Origin: Annona cherimola
Taxonomy: Eukaryota > Streptophyta > Magnoliopsida > Magnoliales > Annonaceae
Assembly: GCA_030490835.1 (NCBI GenBank)
Contig: CM059971.1
Span: 101,126,095 to 101,190,094 of the forward strand
DNA length: 64,000 bases
Reading direction: 5' to 3'
This document shows, piece by piece, positions 46,103 through 58,122 of the stretch. Below the pieces are notes generated by a model that did no database searches, was not told where the DNA came from, and saw only the letters and a list, made by a program, of their open reading frames with translations. Positions within the stretch are counted from its first letter, which is position 1. The number at the start of each line of letters is the position of its first letter. The position numbers were made by a program, and so were the translations under genes.

Positions 46103-49100
46103 ATGGCAGCCGTTTCTCTTCTCCGCCATCTTCCTCGCTTCCCGCTATTCTTCTCCCCCCTTCCCCTCCACGCCCATCCCCGTCTCTCATGTCTCTTCAA
46201 ACGCAGTCTTCTCACTGCGCTCACCTCATTCGCTTGGAAGCCTCGCAGAAATTTCGCCGCCGTTGCTTCCTCCGATACAGGCATGTAGCTGTTTTCACTC
46301 TTCAGGTGTCATGTCGCTGGACAACGGTCCATCCTACCCGTCCTTTAATTTATCTATTTGTACTGTTGCTGAAATATTTGTGGAAACATCGCAACTTCTA
46401 AAACTTCAGCAGTCGACAAATCACCCAGAAACAGCTTAAACTCGTAGAAAAATGCTGAGTTTATATAACTCTGTTTCTGAATTTCTGTTGTATCAAACTT
46501 CTGACCTAGCTGCATGTTCGATTTGCCGGTTGAAAAGAGGCAAGGGTAAAAGAGACGGTGGTTAAAAGTAAGCAAGAATGCGATATATTTGGTATTGGCC
46601 CAACAGTTTTTGACCTGTTTTCTGGAGTGCGCATATACAATCCAAATCACTGATTCTGCATTTCACCATCAGTAGAGGAAGTATTCTTCTTTTTTCACTT
46701 GCTTTCATATAACTTGGCAACAATCCAACTGATATCAAAAAGCACAACGCTGCATATTTGTCTTTCAGATGCGACTTTTTTTATGCTTAATTGAGGCATG
46801 AAACTAGCATTCTTGTAATTGGTGTATATGGTGTGTTTTTTACTTTGGTTTTTGGACTGTTGATTCGGTTGACGGCCACTTACCTGGCCCAGATAAGCAC
46901 TCCCTTTTTCTTAATTTTAAGTTATATGCCTCTTTTATTATGCCATTCTTCTATTTTCTTATCAACAACGTGTCTCATGCATAAGTGAGCTTGTATGATT
47001 CTTCTCCTTTTTTATCTGTAGATTGGAGGACTTGCCTTGAAGCAACAGAAGAGAAGTATGATGTCATTGTCGTAGGGGGAGGACATGCAGGGTGCGAAGC
47101 TGCTCTCGCATCTGCTCGTCTTGGTGCTAAGACTCTGCTGCTCACGCTAAATATTGATCGTATTGCATGGCAGGTTTTTACTTCAATCTCAAATTCTCAG
47201 CATGTTGAAAGTTTTTGTTATCATTTGAAAAGGATACTCCTTAGGCACAGTCCAACCCCCAGCCATGCTACTTCAAGCTAGTCAACATGAGGCAGCTGTA
47301 TTTTGAAAACTAAACTTACCCTCTTGAAAACTTAATTTCAGAATATAATTATTATGGTCATAGATTGGATTACAACATATGGATCTTCTATATTCCTTCT
47401 TTGCTGCACAATGGAAATCTCCTTTGTAGTACCGTAACCTTTCAGAATTATAGGAAGCTTAATTACTTAAAAAGCTTCCATTTTTGTTTCTGATTTCAAT
47501 TGTATTTACAGCCTTGCAATCCTGCAGTTGGTGGCCCTGCAAAATCTCAACTGGTACATGAGGTGGACGCATTGGGTGGCGAAATTGGAAAAGTGGCGGA
47601 TAGGTAATATCCCAATAGACACTTTACACTGACTGCAGGTTTAGATTAAGCATCCTCACCTTCATTGTCATTGTCATTGTCATCACCCTGATCATCACAT
47701 CATCGTTGCTATTCTAAATAATTGGGTCAGTCACTCTATATTGCTTTGCATGACACTTACATACTATGTGTTTATGGTGTCATTGCATGGTACTTGCATA
47801 CTATGTGTTTATGGTGTCATTGCATGGTACTTACATACTATGTCTTTATGTTTTTATCTTAGATTAAGGTGATTTTATTTAACCCCTTTGCAGGTGTTAC
47901 TTACAAAAGAGAGTTCTGAACAGTTCAAAAGGCCCTGCTGTTCGAGCTTTGCGTGCTCAAACTGATAAAAGGGAGTATGCTTTGGAAATGAAAAAAGTGG
48001 TTGAAAGGCAAGCACAGCATACGTTTTTGCTCATTTCCTCTGCCTTGCAACAATTGAAGTTGATTCAAATTGTCAGCTGGTGGCCAATCATCTCTATGAC
48101 TTTGAACATATATCTCAAGCTGATGATTTTGATTTATGAGTTACGATGAATATTTTTCTTATCGATAGATTGGATTTTTTTAGTGAATTGAACCAGTATG
48201 TGCCAACCAACCTAGATGTGATACCTGATTTTTCTTATTTATTTTTTTGTATTACTGCCAGATTTGTGATCTACATATGATATCTGCAGCATCTTCTGAT
48301 TATTTTTCATGTTCTTCCGTTTCAGTACCCCAAATCTCTTGATTAGAGAGGCCATGGTTACGGAGATTTTGGTTGGCAAAAATGACAGTATAGAAGGTGT
48401 TCGAACATTTTTTGGAGTTAATTTTTATGCTCCTTCTGTTGTACTGACAACAGGGACTTTTATGAGTGGTAAAATTTGGGTTGGTAGAGTGTCTATGCCT
48501 GCAGGGAGAGCTGGTGAATCAGCTTCTTACGGACTCACAGAAAATCTACAAAATTTAGGTTTTGAAACCGATCGATTGAAGACTGGGACTCCTGCACGTG
48601 TTGACTACCGTACTGTAGATTTCTCTGGGTTGGAACCACAACGTGGAGATGAAGAGGTCTTTATATGTAACCTCCTGAAGCATCTTAAAGAAACTATGTT
48701 TACATAATGCATTACATGAAATGGTGATTTGCAGTTCACTCCCTTCTGGTACCACTAGATTGCAATACTTGTTTCCATTTTTGGTGTATATGGTGCGATT
48801 GAAATCAACTGAAGTAGCAGGTTGCTAATCTGATTGAAATTTAAAGATCCTGTCTTCTTAAAATTATCTCAGGGAGTTGGATTAGTCACCTGTGCCCTCG
48901 TGAAGTTTTAGCATGCGATTTGCTGATGATTTGTTGTTTTGATTCCAATTGCCGTTGAACAGGTGAACTGGTTTAGTTTTGATCCAAACTTCCACAAAGA
49001 AAGAGAACAGATGTGCTGCTACATGACACGTACAACAAAAGTTACCCACCAACTTATTAGAGATAATTTGCATGAGACACCAACTTATGGGGGCTGGGTT

Positions 49101-52100
49101 GAAGCTAAGGGCCCCAGATACTGCCCGTCTATTGAAGATAAGGTTCATTAAGCTAGATTCTCTTCTTACCACTGTATAACCATGCAAATTTCTCTCCCTC
49201 TTCTAAATATTATGCTGGTTTCGTTTTCTGGCTACCAAAACAAGTTGCCAGCACACATATCTATTCAATGGAAATCATTTTGATTGCTAAATTTTATTCG
49301 TTGGTTGGCTTGCAGATAGTCCGATTTCAAGATAAGGAATCTCACCAAATTTTTCTTGAACCTGAGGGTCGAAATGTACCTGAACTTTATGTGCAGGTAT
49401 ATTCTAGAGCTTAACATTCTTATGTCTCCAGTAATTTCTTACTAAATACCCAACTTAGGGCCTATTTGGCCCCACGTTAAAGTTACCACACAATCACGCT
49501 TTAAGCAATAAGCACCAATTTGGAACTTATCCTTACAGAGCTTATTCCAGCTTTTATTGGAAAAATTTTGGGCTGAATGGATAAGTCAGGCCAAACATCC
49601 TTAAAAAGCAGGATATTTAAGTGCATTCCGCCTACAATAAGCCAGGCCAAACGAACCCTTACACATGTCATTAGTATATTGTTAATTCAAAGGTTCTAGT
49701 ATCATAGTAGGTGTTGCTTCCTTGTTTCCCTTTCAAATGATCATTTTCTATTACCCTCTACCTAGACGGGCAATTTGGGAATTGAAAAAAAAAAGTGAGA
49801 GGAAAAGATATGAAGAGATGGGAGTAATGATTAATATTAAAGCAAAAGAAATATATATATATAGGCTTCTTGATCAAAATTGAGGGTAGTAATAGAAAAA
49901 TATTGGTAGTAATGAGGATAAAGTATAGCTATTGAGTTAGATACTAGTCACATTAATATCAAGAGAGTGGGAAAATAAGGGACGGGAATTTCACCATTTC
50001 CCCATTGCCAATCAAACCCTAAATGGTTGGTATGTTTTGCTAGTGTTTCTACAGGTTCAATAATATTTTCAGTAAAATTTTACTCTTGTTATTGACTTAC
50101 CATTCAGATGGTCAAATTTATGTTGCGCTCCTTTGTTTTTTCAGATTTCTTTCTTACATATCTATTGTTCATTGCAAACGAGGCCACATTTTCATGGTGA
50201 AGTCTATACCAATTCCCTCTTGATTATGTCGTCAAATAGTCACATGAAAATCTGCTAGTGTGCATGAATTTCTACCCTTTTAAAATTTCTGTCACATTTT
50301 CTTGTCTCGTTTATTGATGTGTGATGCTCAAATCAGTTGGGAGTGATTGGGCTCTAGGGACTTCTGGAAGGATTCCTTTTTCTTCATGTCACAGGCTTGT
50401 TCTTGATCTGTAAAAAAGCCTGAATTAAGAATATAGAAGACTTAGCGTGGTGTTTGTGCAGGTGCATTGTATAGTGAGGAGATCTTAAATTGAGTCTGCT
50501 TCTGTTGTAGAGGAAAAATATCTTAAATAAACATATTTAGAATGTAGAATTCAACTTGTTTTCAAAGATTGTATGGATCTGGTTTTGATTAGAAATATAG
50601 ATTTTTCCTCTTCGTTCAAGAGTCAAGACAGTTTCTAAGCACACCATAAAATGATAAGTTCTGATTCTCCATGTTTGTATGGACAATAAGAGGCCTAAAG
50701 AGAAAGAACTGTATTTTTTGTGTTTATCTTAACTAAGATACTGAATTGCCTTTCTTAACCACAATACCCAATCATCTTTCCAGCTGTGACCATGCGATAA
50801 GAACTTTGTTTTATCTTCATGCAGGAAATTCTACAAGTTGCTTATGTAAACTTTTGAATTTGCTTATGTAACTTTTTAAATTTGTTTATGTTGCAAGTAG
50901 GGTTTCTCAACAGGTTTGCCTGAGAGGCTGCAATTGGCACTTTTGAGAACATTACCGGGACTAGAGAATTGTTCAATGCTCAGGCCAGCATATGCTGTAG
51001 AGTATGATTACTTGCCTGCTTATCAGTGCTCCCGATCTCTCATGACAAAAAGATTTGAGGGACTTTTCTTCTCTGGTCAGATAAATGGAACAACAGGCTA
51101 TGAAGAAGCTGCTGCTCAGGTATTTATCTTGCCTAGATGCTGCCATTGTGGTCACATCTTGAATATCTGCCAATTTGCATGGTCATTCTTATACATTGAT
51201 CTTGATGAAAATCATGTGAAAGGCATGGGTTAAGAACCAACAAAAATTTGACATTAGGGTTTCAATTGTGACCATCCTCACCATCCATTATATTGATCTT
51301 GGATATTACAAAACTGTAAAGAAAAAAGAGAAGTGAATATATTATGGTTTGTCACCTCTTTTTTTTTTTTTTTCTTGGAAAAGTATAAAGTATCTTTCAG
51401 CATAACAATCACAACAAAAAAATAATAGTAATAACACCAGGCCAACCATTCCCCTTATCCCTAAACTTGTTGGGACCAGGGATTTGGCAGTCTGTTACAA
51501 ACCAAGCTATCAAAATGTTTATCCCTATACAAAATGCTTCCCAACCATGGTGGAGGATTACCCCACCAGCACATGTATTCCCCCATTCACAATTGCCATC
51601 TTTGCAACAACATGAGGCAAATTTGCATCTCTGAGAGCTTGTAGAAAAGATACCTGTTCAAAAGAGTTACACAACTCTTGGATTTCATCCGTCAGAGCTT
51701 TCAGCGGGGATACCACTTTTTCCTTCCCCAAAATAAAGTGTTTCAATTGTGACCATCCTCACCATCCATTGTATTGATCTTGGACATTACAAAACTGAAA
51801 AGAAAAAAAAGAGAAGTGAACATATTATGGTTTCTCACCTCTTAACCGAAGAAAAATTCTACCACACTTTGTGTTGCATCCTTCTGGGAACCTTTGTCAT
51901 AATTTATGTTTTGTGCCAGGGTCTGATATCTGGAATTAATGCTGCAAGACATTCATCAGGAAATCCACTCATCGTTCTTGAGAGGGAGAGCAGTTATATA
52001 GGGACTTTGATTGATGATCTTGTCACAAAGGACCTTCGAGAGCCTTACCGCATGTTGACGAGGTATACAAAATGTCTGTTGATTTCCACTAATCCCATAG

Positions 52101-55100
52101 TTTGAAGTGACCAAAAGAGGTTGCGTTATTTATACTGCACTAACGTGAATCAATAATGCTCAGTAGTTTGCCATTATGCTTTTCAGATAGTTTCTGCTTC
52201 ATAAATCAAAAAACAAGTTATTGCTGGTCCATATTCTTTTTGCAACATGGGGGCTTGATTTTCTCATGCATGATTCCGAGTGGTCACTGGGTTCTGTTGT
52301 GGATCATTTTTTCTCTCGGTAAATGAATAGAATGACTATTACCTGCATCTTGAATTGCAGATATCATTTGTTATTGCTTTGTGTCCTTAGTTCCATTGTA
52401 AAATCCAGAGTTGGACCAAAAATGAGTAGTCATCATAAGGAACACTTCGGCCACATCTTGTTGCCCTACATCTGAGATATAACAATTCAGTTTTCTTTTA
52501 GTCTATATTCCATTGTAAACTCGTATCTCCGTGATTCTCTGTGATTGGAAATTCAGATGAATGTTTGGTTCAGAATCTGAAAAGTGCAACCCTGAATCTA
52601 GTTTGAGGATGCATGTTATGATTTTCCTATTTTAGTTGTCTTGGCTGTCTTTTTTCAATGGTGAAACTGCTAGCTACCATCCACTCTAATTAAATCTTAT
52701 GTTGATCTAGCCGTTCAGAACATAGATTACTTCTACGTGCTGACAATGCGGATAGTCGCCTCACACCTTTGGGACATGAGATTGGTTTGATAGATGATTG
52801 GAGGTGGAGGATATATCAGGACAAGCAGGCTCGGATTTCAGAGGAAAAAAAACGTCTGAAAGCTGTGCGCATTTCAGGTTGATCAGAATTCTGTTTTCAG
52901 ATTTTTCTATTCAATTTATACTGTGCCAAAATTTTCCTTAGGTTTTGACATTGTTAATCTATCAGTGATAGATTGGCTCTGATGAACATGCACTTGTTGC
53001 AATGGTATAAATATCAAAATGTGGACATATGAGTTAACTTAGGGTGTGTTTGGAAAGCGATAAAACATCTAAATGAAAAGTATTTGGTGTAAAAGTTTTT
53101 TAAATGAAAAAAAATGATGTAATGTGATAGGGGTAATGATGAAAAGTAAATAGAATAAAGTTAAAATAGATGAGTTGGTTGTATGTATAATTATGCAAAA
53201 AATGATTGAAAAATAGAGTCGTTGTATAGGAAGATATAAATAAATGATTGAAAAATAGGGTAGTTATGAATAGTGAAAGTTTTTATATTAGAAAGTTTTT
53301 TATGTAGCCAAACATGCCTTTAAAATCTGGATATGTAAATACTTTGTACGAAAATTCAGTTGTGGATAATATATTTCTGTTCAGGGGGAGACTTGGCTGC
53401 AGATGTTGCTTTGCTATCTGGTCAGCCAGTAAAGGATTCCACGACACTAGAAAGCCTCCTAAAGAAACCACATATACAATATAATGTTCTTGACAAACAT
53501 GGATTTGGAAGTGAACTCCTTTCTAGGGTGGAGAAACAATGCGTTGAGATTGATATCAAGTACGAGGGCTTCATTATGCGCCAACAGAGTCAGCTGCAGC
53601 AGGTGATTTTGCATGCAACATTGAATAATTATATTCACAACAATTTAATTGCCTCGCTTGCAAGAATTGTCATTAATCTGTCTTATATATGGGAATCATG
53701 TAGATCCCTGTACAGAGAATTTCTATGGATTCTGATATTATGATGACCTTCTGAGGCCAGTTTTTAATGTGATTGACCTTGGAATTGATAAGCTATCAAG
53801 GCCTTCCTGGAGATGCGATTATGTCACACTTGGTTGCCTGCAGGCTGCAAGTAAAGTACCATCGGATGCATAATTAAGGAAAAGCAAGAGCCAGCTATTG
53901 GATGATCAGAATCTTTGAGCCTATGGGGTTTTTTCTACTTTGGGCAACTGATCCTATAAGGCCAACTTCATAGGAGCTCCTATGCAGCTGGCCTGATTTA
54001 TATATATTTTTTTACCATCAAATATGTTATCATTAGTGTATTTAATTCATATACCAGATTTTACAATTTTTAGAGATTCAAATATATATATATATATGGG
54101 CTCTGCTTGTATGTAACCAGGTTACATAGAAGTGGACCCATGTGACCCCTTCAAAATCTATGATTTTTATTTTTGATGGAAAAAATAATCTATTCATTGT
54201 ATTTAACATCATTTGTTTATCTAAGGGATCAATTTTCATCCTAATCAAATATGTTTGTGGGTCACATTTGTTAGAAAATATTTATATTCATGTGTAAATT
54301 ATGAAAAATGCTAAAATATCAATTTTTTAAAGTATTTTTCAGCATCTAAACCGTCCAAGATATCATTTCTATTTGAATAAATGATTCTATAAAGTATTAT
54401 TACATTCTAATACATGTGTAAATAGATCTAAACATTTTTCATAATTTACACATGAATATATATATATATAAACAAATGTGACCCTTAAACATACTTGATT
54501 GGGATGAAACTTGGTTTCCTAGATAAACAAATGATGTTAAATATAATAAATGGATTGAATTTTCCATGAAGGATTAAAATCTTAGATTTCGAAGAGGTTA
54601 TATGGGTCCGCTTCTATGTAACCTGATTACATAAAAGCGGGACTGTATGTATATATATATATACACACACACACAAATCTCCAAAAATTATAAAATTTGG
54701 TATTAAGAGACACGATCTTATTAGCTTGAGTAAAGTAATTGTTTACTTTGTCCACGCCAATAAACTTATTTTTTACTTATTCTATCTTTTTCCATAAACT
54801 TGTTAATTTAGATATATTTAATATAAAAATCAAGTTTTATCATTTTTAACTATGTGCATTTTTTTTAGATTTTTAAATATATGAGTATTTTAGCCATTTG
54901 AAAAATTACTAAAATAACCCCGGTGTTTAAAATCTGTCAAATATATACGTCTTCAAAATAAGTAAAAGTTAGTTTGTATATTAAATACGCTTAGTTTAAC
55001 AAGTTTATGAAAAAGCAAAAAAAAACAAAAAAGCTTTTTAATTAGTTTTTTTGGCCCAGACTAAGTAAGCTAATACATAGCCTAGGTTAACAAGACCATG

Positions 55101-56110
55101 CCCCTAAATTAAATACACTTAGTATAACATATTTCTTAAAAAAACAAATATATATATATGTGTGTGTGTAAATCAGACCAGCTTCATAGGAGCTTGTGTG
55201 AAGCCGGCCTTGTAGAATCATTAACCTTCTACTTTTTAGCTGGTGTTCAGCAGTGTGCGAGATGCATAATTTGGATCTCTAGACCACAGGTGCCATCTGT
55301 GTAGACTATGAACAGGAAGTGAAACTGTGGGCCTGCAACATCAGGAAAAAAAAAAAAGAGAGAAGAAGAAGAAGAAACTGTGGGCGCATTTACATACATG
55401 GGTCAAGAAACAGTTGGCACCTCTTTGTAGACATGCTTCCAAGACTCATGGGTTGCAGCTACTAACTTTGTGTGCTTCTGAACATTATTAGATCATTCGT
55501 CAACATCACAGAACACTACCGGAGGACCTTGATTACCATGCAATGACAACATTATCGTTGGAAGCACGTGAAAAGCTTTCCAAGGTATAGCTGAATTTCA
55601 ATTTGCTTTTACAGGGCGACTTAAGACACTTGATTTGTTAGCGTTGCAACCAATAAAATATAAATGGGTGACTTAGTCCGTGGGAAAAAAATGTGTGTTC
55701 TCCTGCTTTCCAATTCCAGGGAGGTAGGTGGCTATTGGCACATGTTATTCCAGAATCCAGGCTAATTTTTGGCCCACTTTTTTGATGGTGGAATGCATAT
55801 GACGAAAAAAATTTCTTCTACGAGATCCAGAATGGTTACCAGGCTGTTTCAATCTGGTTGACATTTGGTTTGATTCTAATGGCCTGTTTTGTTATGACAC
55901 TGTCAGGTTCGACCGCAGACCATAGGTCAAGCTGGCAGGGTGGGAGGTGTTAACCCCGCTGATATTACAGCACTGCTTATTTACCTTGAGGCCAATCGAA
56001 GGAAGCAGCAAGAAAAGAAGAGACATGAAATTCTGACATCAATCATGGCAGATGTTGATCACACTGAGAAGGATATCAGCGACGCTGTTGTTGGTTCTGC
56101 ATGCAACTGA
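46103..56110 (+). CDS. Organellar tRNA uridine-5-carboxymethylaminomethyl synthase MnmG (GidA)
   Basis: Thirteen exons: 46103-46280, 47022-47173, 47512-47603, 47894-48007, 48326-48656, 48963-49142, 49316-49396, 50901-51119, 51920-52062, 52711-52877, 53385-53602, 55492-55584, 55907-56110. The product is 723 aa, the length I recall for the Arabidopsis protein. With MnmE it uses FAD to install the carboxymethylaminomethyl group on the wobble uridine of certain tRNAs. The dinucleotide-binding loop GGGHAG is at ~78-83. GidA hallmarks follow: [31 protein letters not shown] and [19 protein letters not shown]. The first ~60 residues are rich in Arg, Ser and Leu without acidic residues until the end, which fits an organelle targeting peptide. 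Exons 1 and 4 appear to use GC donors. The start is the ATG just after the Mutator-like MITE; no ATG lies between. Confidence 0.94.
47746..47853. repeat. Three-copy 37-bp tandem repeat in MnmG intron 3
   Basis: The unit TTGCATGRYACTTRCATACT...GTTTATGGTGTCA is present at 47746, 47783 and 47820. It is preceded by CATTGTCATTGTCATTGTC at about 47667. Confidence 0.85.
49458..49658. mobile_element. Tourist-like MITE with TTA target duplication in MnmG intron 7
   Basis: The 201-bp element has ends GGGCCTATTTGGCC and GGCCAAACGAACCC and is flanked by TTA at 49455-49457 and 49659-49661. Its interior is unrelated to family A. Confidence 0.85.
51260..51360. repeat. Left ~101-bp direct repeat flanking a LINE fragment
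   Basis: TTTCAATTGTGACCATCCTC through TTTGTCACCTCTT. It is repeated at 51741-51843 with about six substitutions and two small indels. Confidence 0.9.
51361..51740 (-). mobile_element. 5'-truncated LINE with poly-A tail in MnmG intron 8
   Basis: Read on the minus strand, the insert ends in an A run (plus-strand T run from ~51358 to 51373). It carries a frame (51746-51558) with [20 protein letters not shown] and HVVAKMAI, followed by a stop. This resembles the C-terminal end of the RNase H-like domain that closes many plant non-LTR retrotransposon ORFs. Only ~380 bp survive. Direct repeats of ~101 bp flank it. Confidence 0.75.
51741..51843. repeat. Right ~103-bp direct repeat flanking the LINE fragment
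   Basis: Counterpart of 51260-51360. The intron acceptor of MnmG exon 9 lies 76 bases downstream. Confidence 0.9.
53042..53318. mobile_element. Tourist-like MITE in MnmG intron 10
   Basis: Family A: TTA then GGGTGTGTTTGGAAAGC at the left, GTAGCCAAACATGCC then TTTA at the right, interior in standard order. It ends 66 bp before exon 11. Confidence 0.8.
53949..55219. mobile_element. Large composite MITE in MnmG intron 11
   Basis: The outer ends are inverted over more than 50 bp: GATCCTATAAGGCCAACTTC at the left and, on the opposite strand, GATTCTACAAGGCCGGCTTC at the right. Both then share AGCTCCTATG and CTGATTTA. Inside is a fold-back with GTGTATTTAATTCATATACC-type words, split by the family E element at 54098 and followed by another AT-rich palindrome to ~55170. 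Confidence 0.65.
54098..54642. mobile_element. Family E MITE nested in the composite element
   Basis: The ends are inverted over ~48 bp: GGGCTCTGCTTGTATGTAAC at the left, and on the opposite strand CCCGCTTTTATGTAATCAGG at the right. Both continue with GTTACATAGAAG(T/C)GGACCCAT. It is 545 bp and non-coding. TA-rich flanks hide the target duplication. Confidence 0.8.
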
Positions 56111-56537
56111 GTAGTAAGTAAGGGTCTCTCAGACTGGAAAGATTTTGCTCCTTCTGCTTTTTTATTTAGCATATTGTAATCTTGTATAGCAGGCACAGAA
56201 TCGGTAAATACTGCAAACTTTTTTGTACCTGTATTTGTATTGGGAGCGGCAATCTTATAAAATCTATACCTTAGTAGTTGCACAAGTTCAGTTAATGTCA
56301 GTACGTTACCCGTTTGTTTTCTGTTGAACTGGGTTCATTTTTTGAGGCAGTTTGGCGGTGCACAGCCAACTTGCTGTATTTTCATATTAATACTTTAATG
56401 AAATCACAATTTTTTATTGGTAATAACATCTATATATTGTCACACTAATTTTTAAATTTTCGTAATTAATTAATGGATACTTGATTAGTTAAATAAGTAA
56501 TTTTATATTATCTACTTCAGGCCAATGAGAAGAGTTA
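56111..56537. other. 3' flank of MnmG
   Basis: Presumed 3' untranslated region and terminator region. A T-rich to A-rich transition lies near 56380-56410. No other feature. Confidence 0.4.
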
Positions 56538-56818
56538 GGGTGTGTTTGACATTGGTTAAAAAATGTCAAGTTAAAATTTTTCAATATAAAACTTTTCACT
56601 TTTCACAACTATCATATTTTTTAATCATTTTTTCATAATTTCCTATACAACAATCATATTTTCCAATCATTTCTACATAAATATCCACACAACTAACTTA
56701 TCTATTTTAATTTTATCCTTTTCACTACCTATCATTACTCTTACCATATCACATCATTTGACAGCTTTTACTCTCTAAAATTTTTCACCAAAAATTTTAT
56801 CCATTCTCAAACACACCA
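56538..56818. mobile_element. Tourist-like MITE with TTA target duplication
   Basis: Family A: GGGTGTGTTTGACATTGG at the left and TCTCAAACACACCA at the right, flanked by TTA at 56535-56537 and 56819-56821. 281 bp. Confidence 0.85.
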
Positions 56819-58122
56819 TTATAATTTTTCTCGTGTTTTTTAAAAAATTTCAAATCAAACAATGGAAGGGTTCGGTGTCAAATACTTGTAGAAGATTCTT
56901 TAATTGAAAAAGAAAGAGAAAATTAAATGTTGATATAGAGTTCTCTAGTACACAAATCTAATTTAAATAGGGTCTCGTAATTTATAGAGATTACCAATGC
57001 CATACTTATTAAGAAAAATAAAAAAATTAATCTAGATTTCGTTTTATCGAGTGACGAACAATTGCTAAAATACAAAGTATGTCTTTTTTGATTGGTCAAA
57101 ATGTCTCTCTTCCTTCTCATTCTTTTTAAAATTTCTTCTGGTGGATGGGGAATAATATGCTACGTTACATGGCATTTTAAAAATAGATGGAGACTCCAAA
57201 AATATATATATATATATTTAAAATGAAAAAATATGGATGGAGACAGTCGCATAGCACACCTCTCTTCGTACGTAGCTCTGTTACTGCGCATGAGAAAGGA
57301 TGAAATTACATGGGACATGACCGCCAAGGCGGGACATCGTCCAAATCTGGATATTCTAACGTTAAATGAGTGCCTATTGGAAAAAGGAATTTCCACTTAC
57401 TGCTCCTGTTTAACCCAAGGTCTTTTCTAGCAGGCGGCGAATAGATTATGAATGGAACTGCACTCATGACATTCTCTGCATGTGGATTAAAACAGGGGCA
57501 TGCTCTGTTCCAACAGAGCATCCTTTAACACCTTTCACCTCTCCATGTAGCGAACATCCATTCACACTTTCATCACTATGCCTATTCGGCCCGGCTCTAT
57601 CCTGCACCTTAATGGAAAATTCGAAATTAGGTAAGATGCCCTACATCTGTCTCAAGGACACAAGTGGCTCTCTGTTTTACACCTGCGCAGAACTTCACAC
57701 AAAGTCACGGACACACCGGACCCGTACTAAGGACCCCCAAGCCACTTTAAGACCAAAATGCCTTGCGAGGGCCGGATTGATAACCCAAATAGAATTTTTC
57801 GTTCTTTCAGGAAACACAGCAGTAAGATGAGGAGAACTTTGATCCTAGAGTATCACCAAATATAATTTATTCATTTTTTTCTTCTTTTGACAAATGATAG
57901 GCAACTCTATATCGTGCGATATGGAATCAACAACCCTAAACACAATGACCCAAAATTCCAAGGATATCATACCAGCATTTTGATCACTGGCCTAGAACTC
58001 TAGTAGGAGAACTCCCTTGTCAAACAAAATGGATGCATTTTTTTTTTTTTTTCTTGATGAGAAAATGGACGCATTTTTATGTGTATGTTTGCGATAGAGA
58101 CTGAGAAATTTTAACCCTATTT
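56819..58122. other. Convergent intergenic region, no gene recognised
   Basis: 57200-57840 is GC-richer and contains a 116-codon plus-strand frame (57480-57830) without recognisable domain. TTTATT at 57866-57871 gives AATAAA on the minus strand, about 255 bases beyond the HisRS stop, and could be its polyadenylation signal. Confidence 0.4.

Noticed and set aside
45996..46439. 147-aa plus-strand frame overlapping the MnmG start
   Set aside because: It begins at a non-ATG codon inside the MITE and runs in another frame through exon 1; the MnmG frame has the homologous targeting peptide and links to exon 2.
47650..47853. Regular short repeats considered as a CRISPR array
   Set aside because: Direct tandem copies without unique spacers, inside a plant intron.
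57480..57830. 116-aa plus-strand frame between MnmG and HisRS
   Set aside because: No recognisable domain, low-complexity composition and no splice-linked partner; kept only as intergenic.
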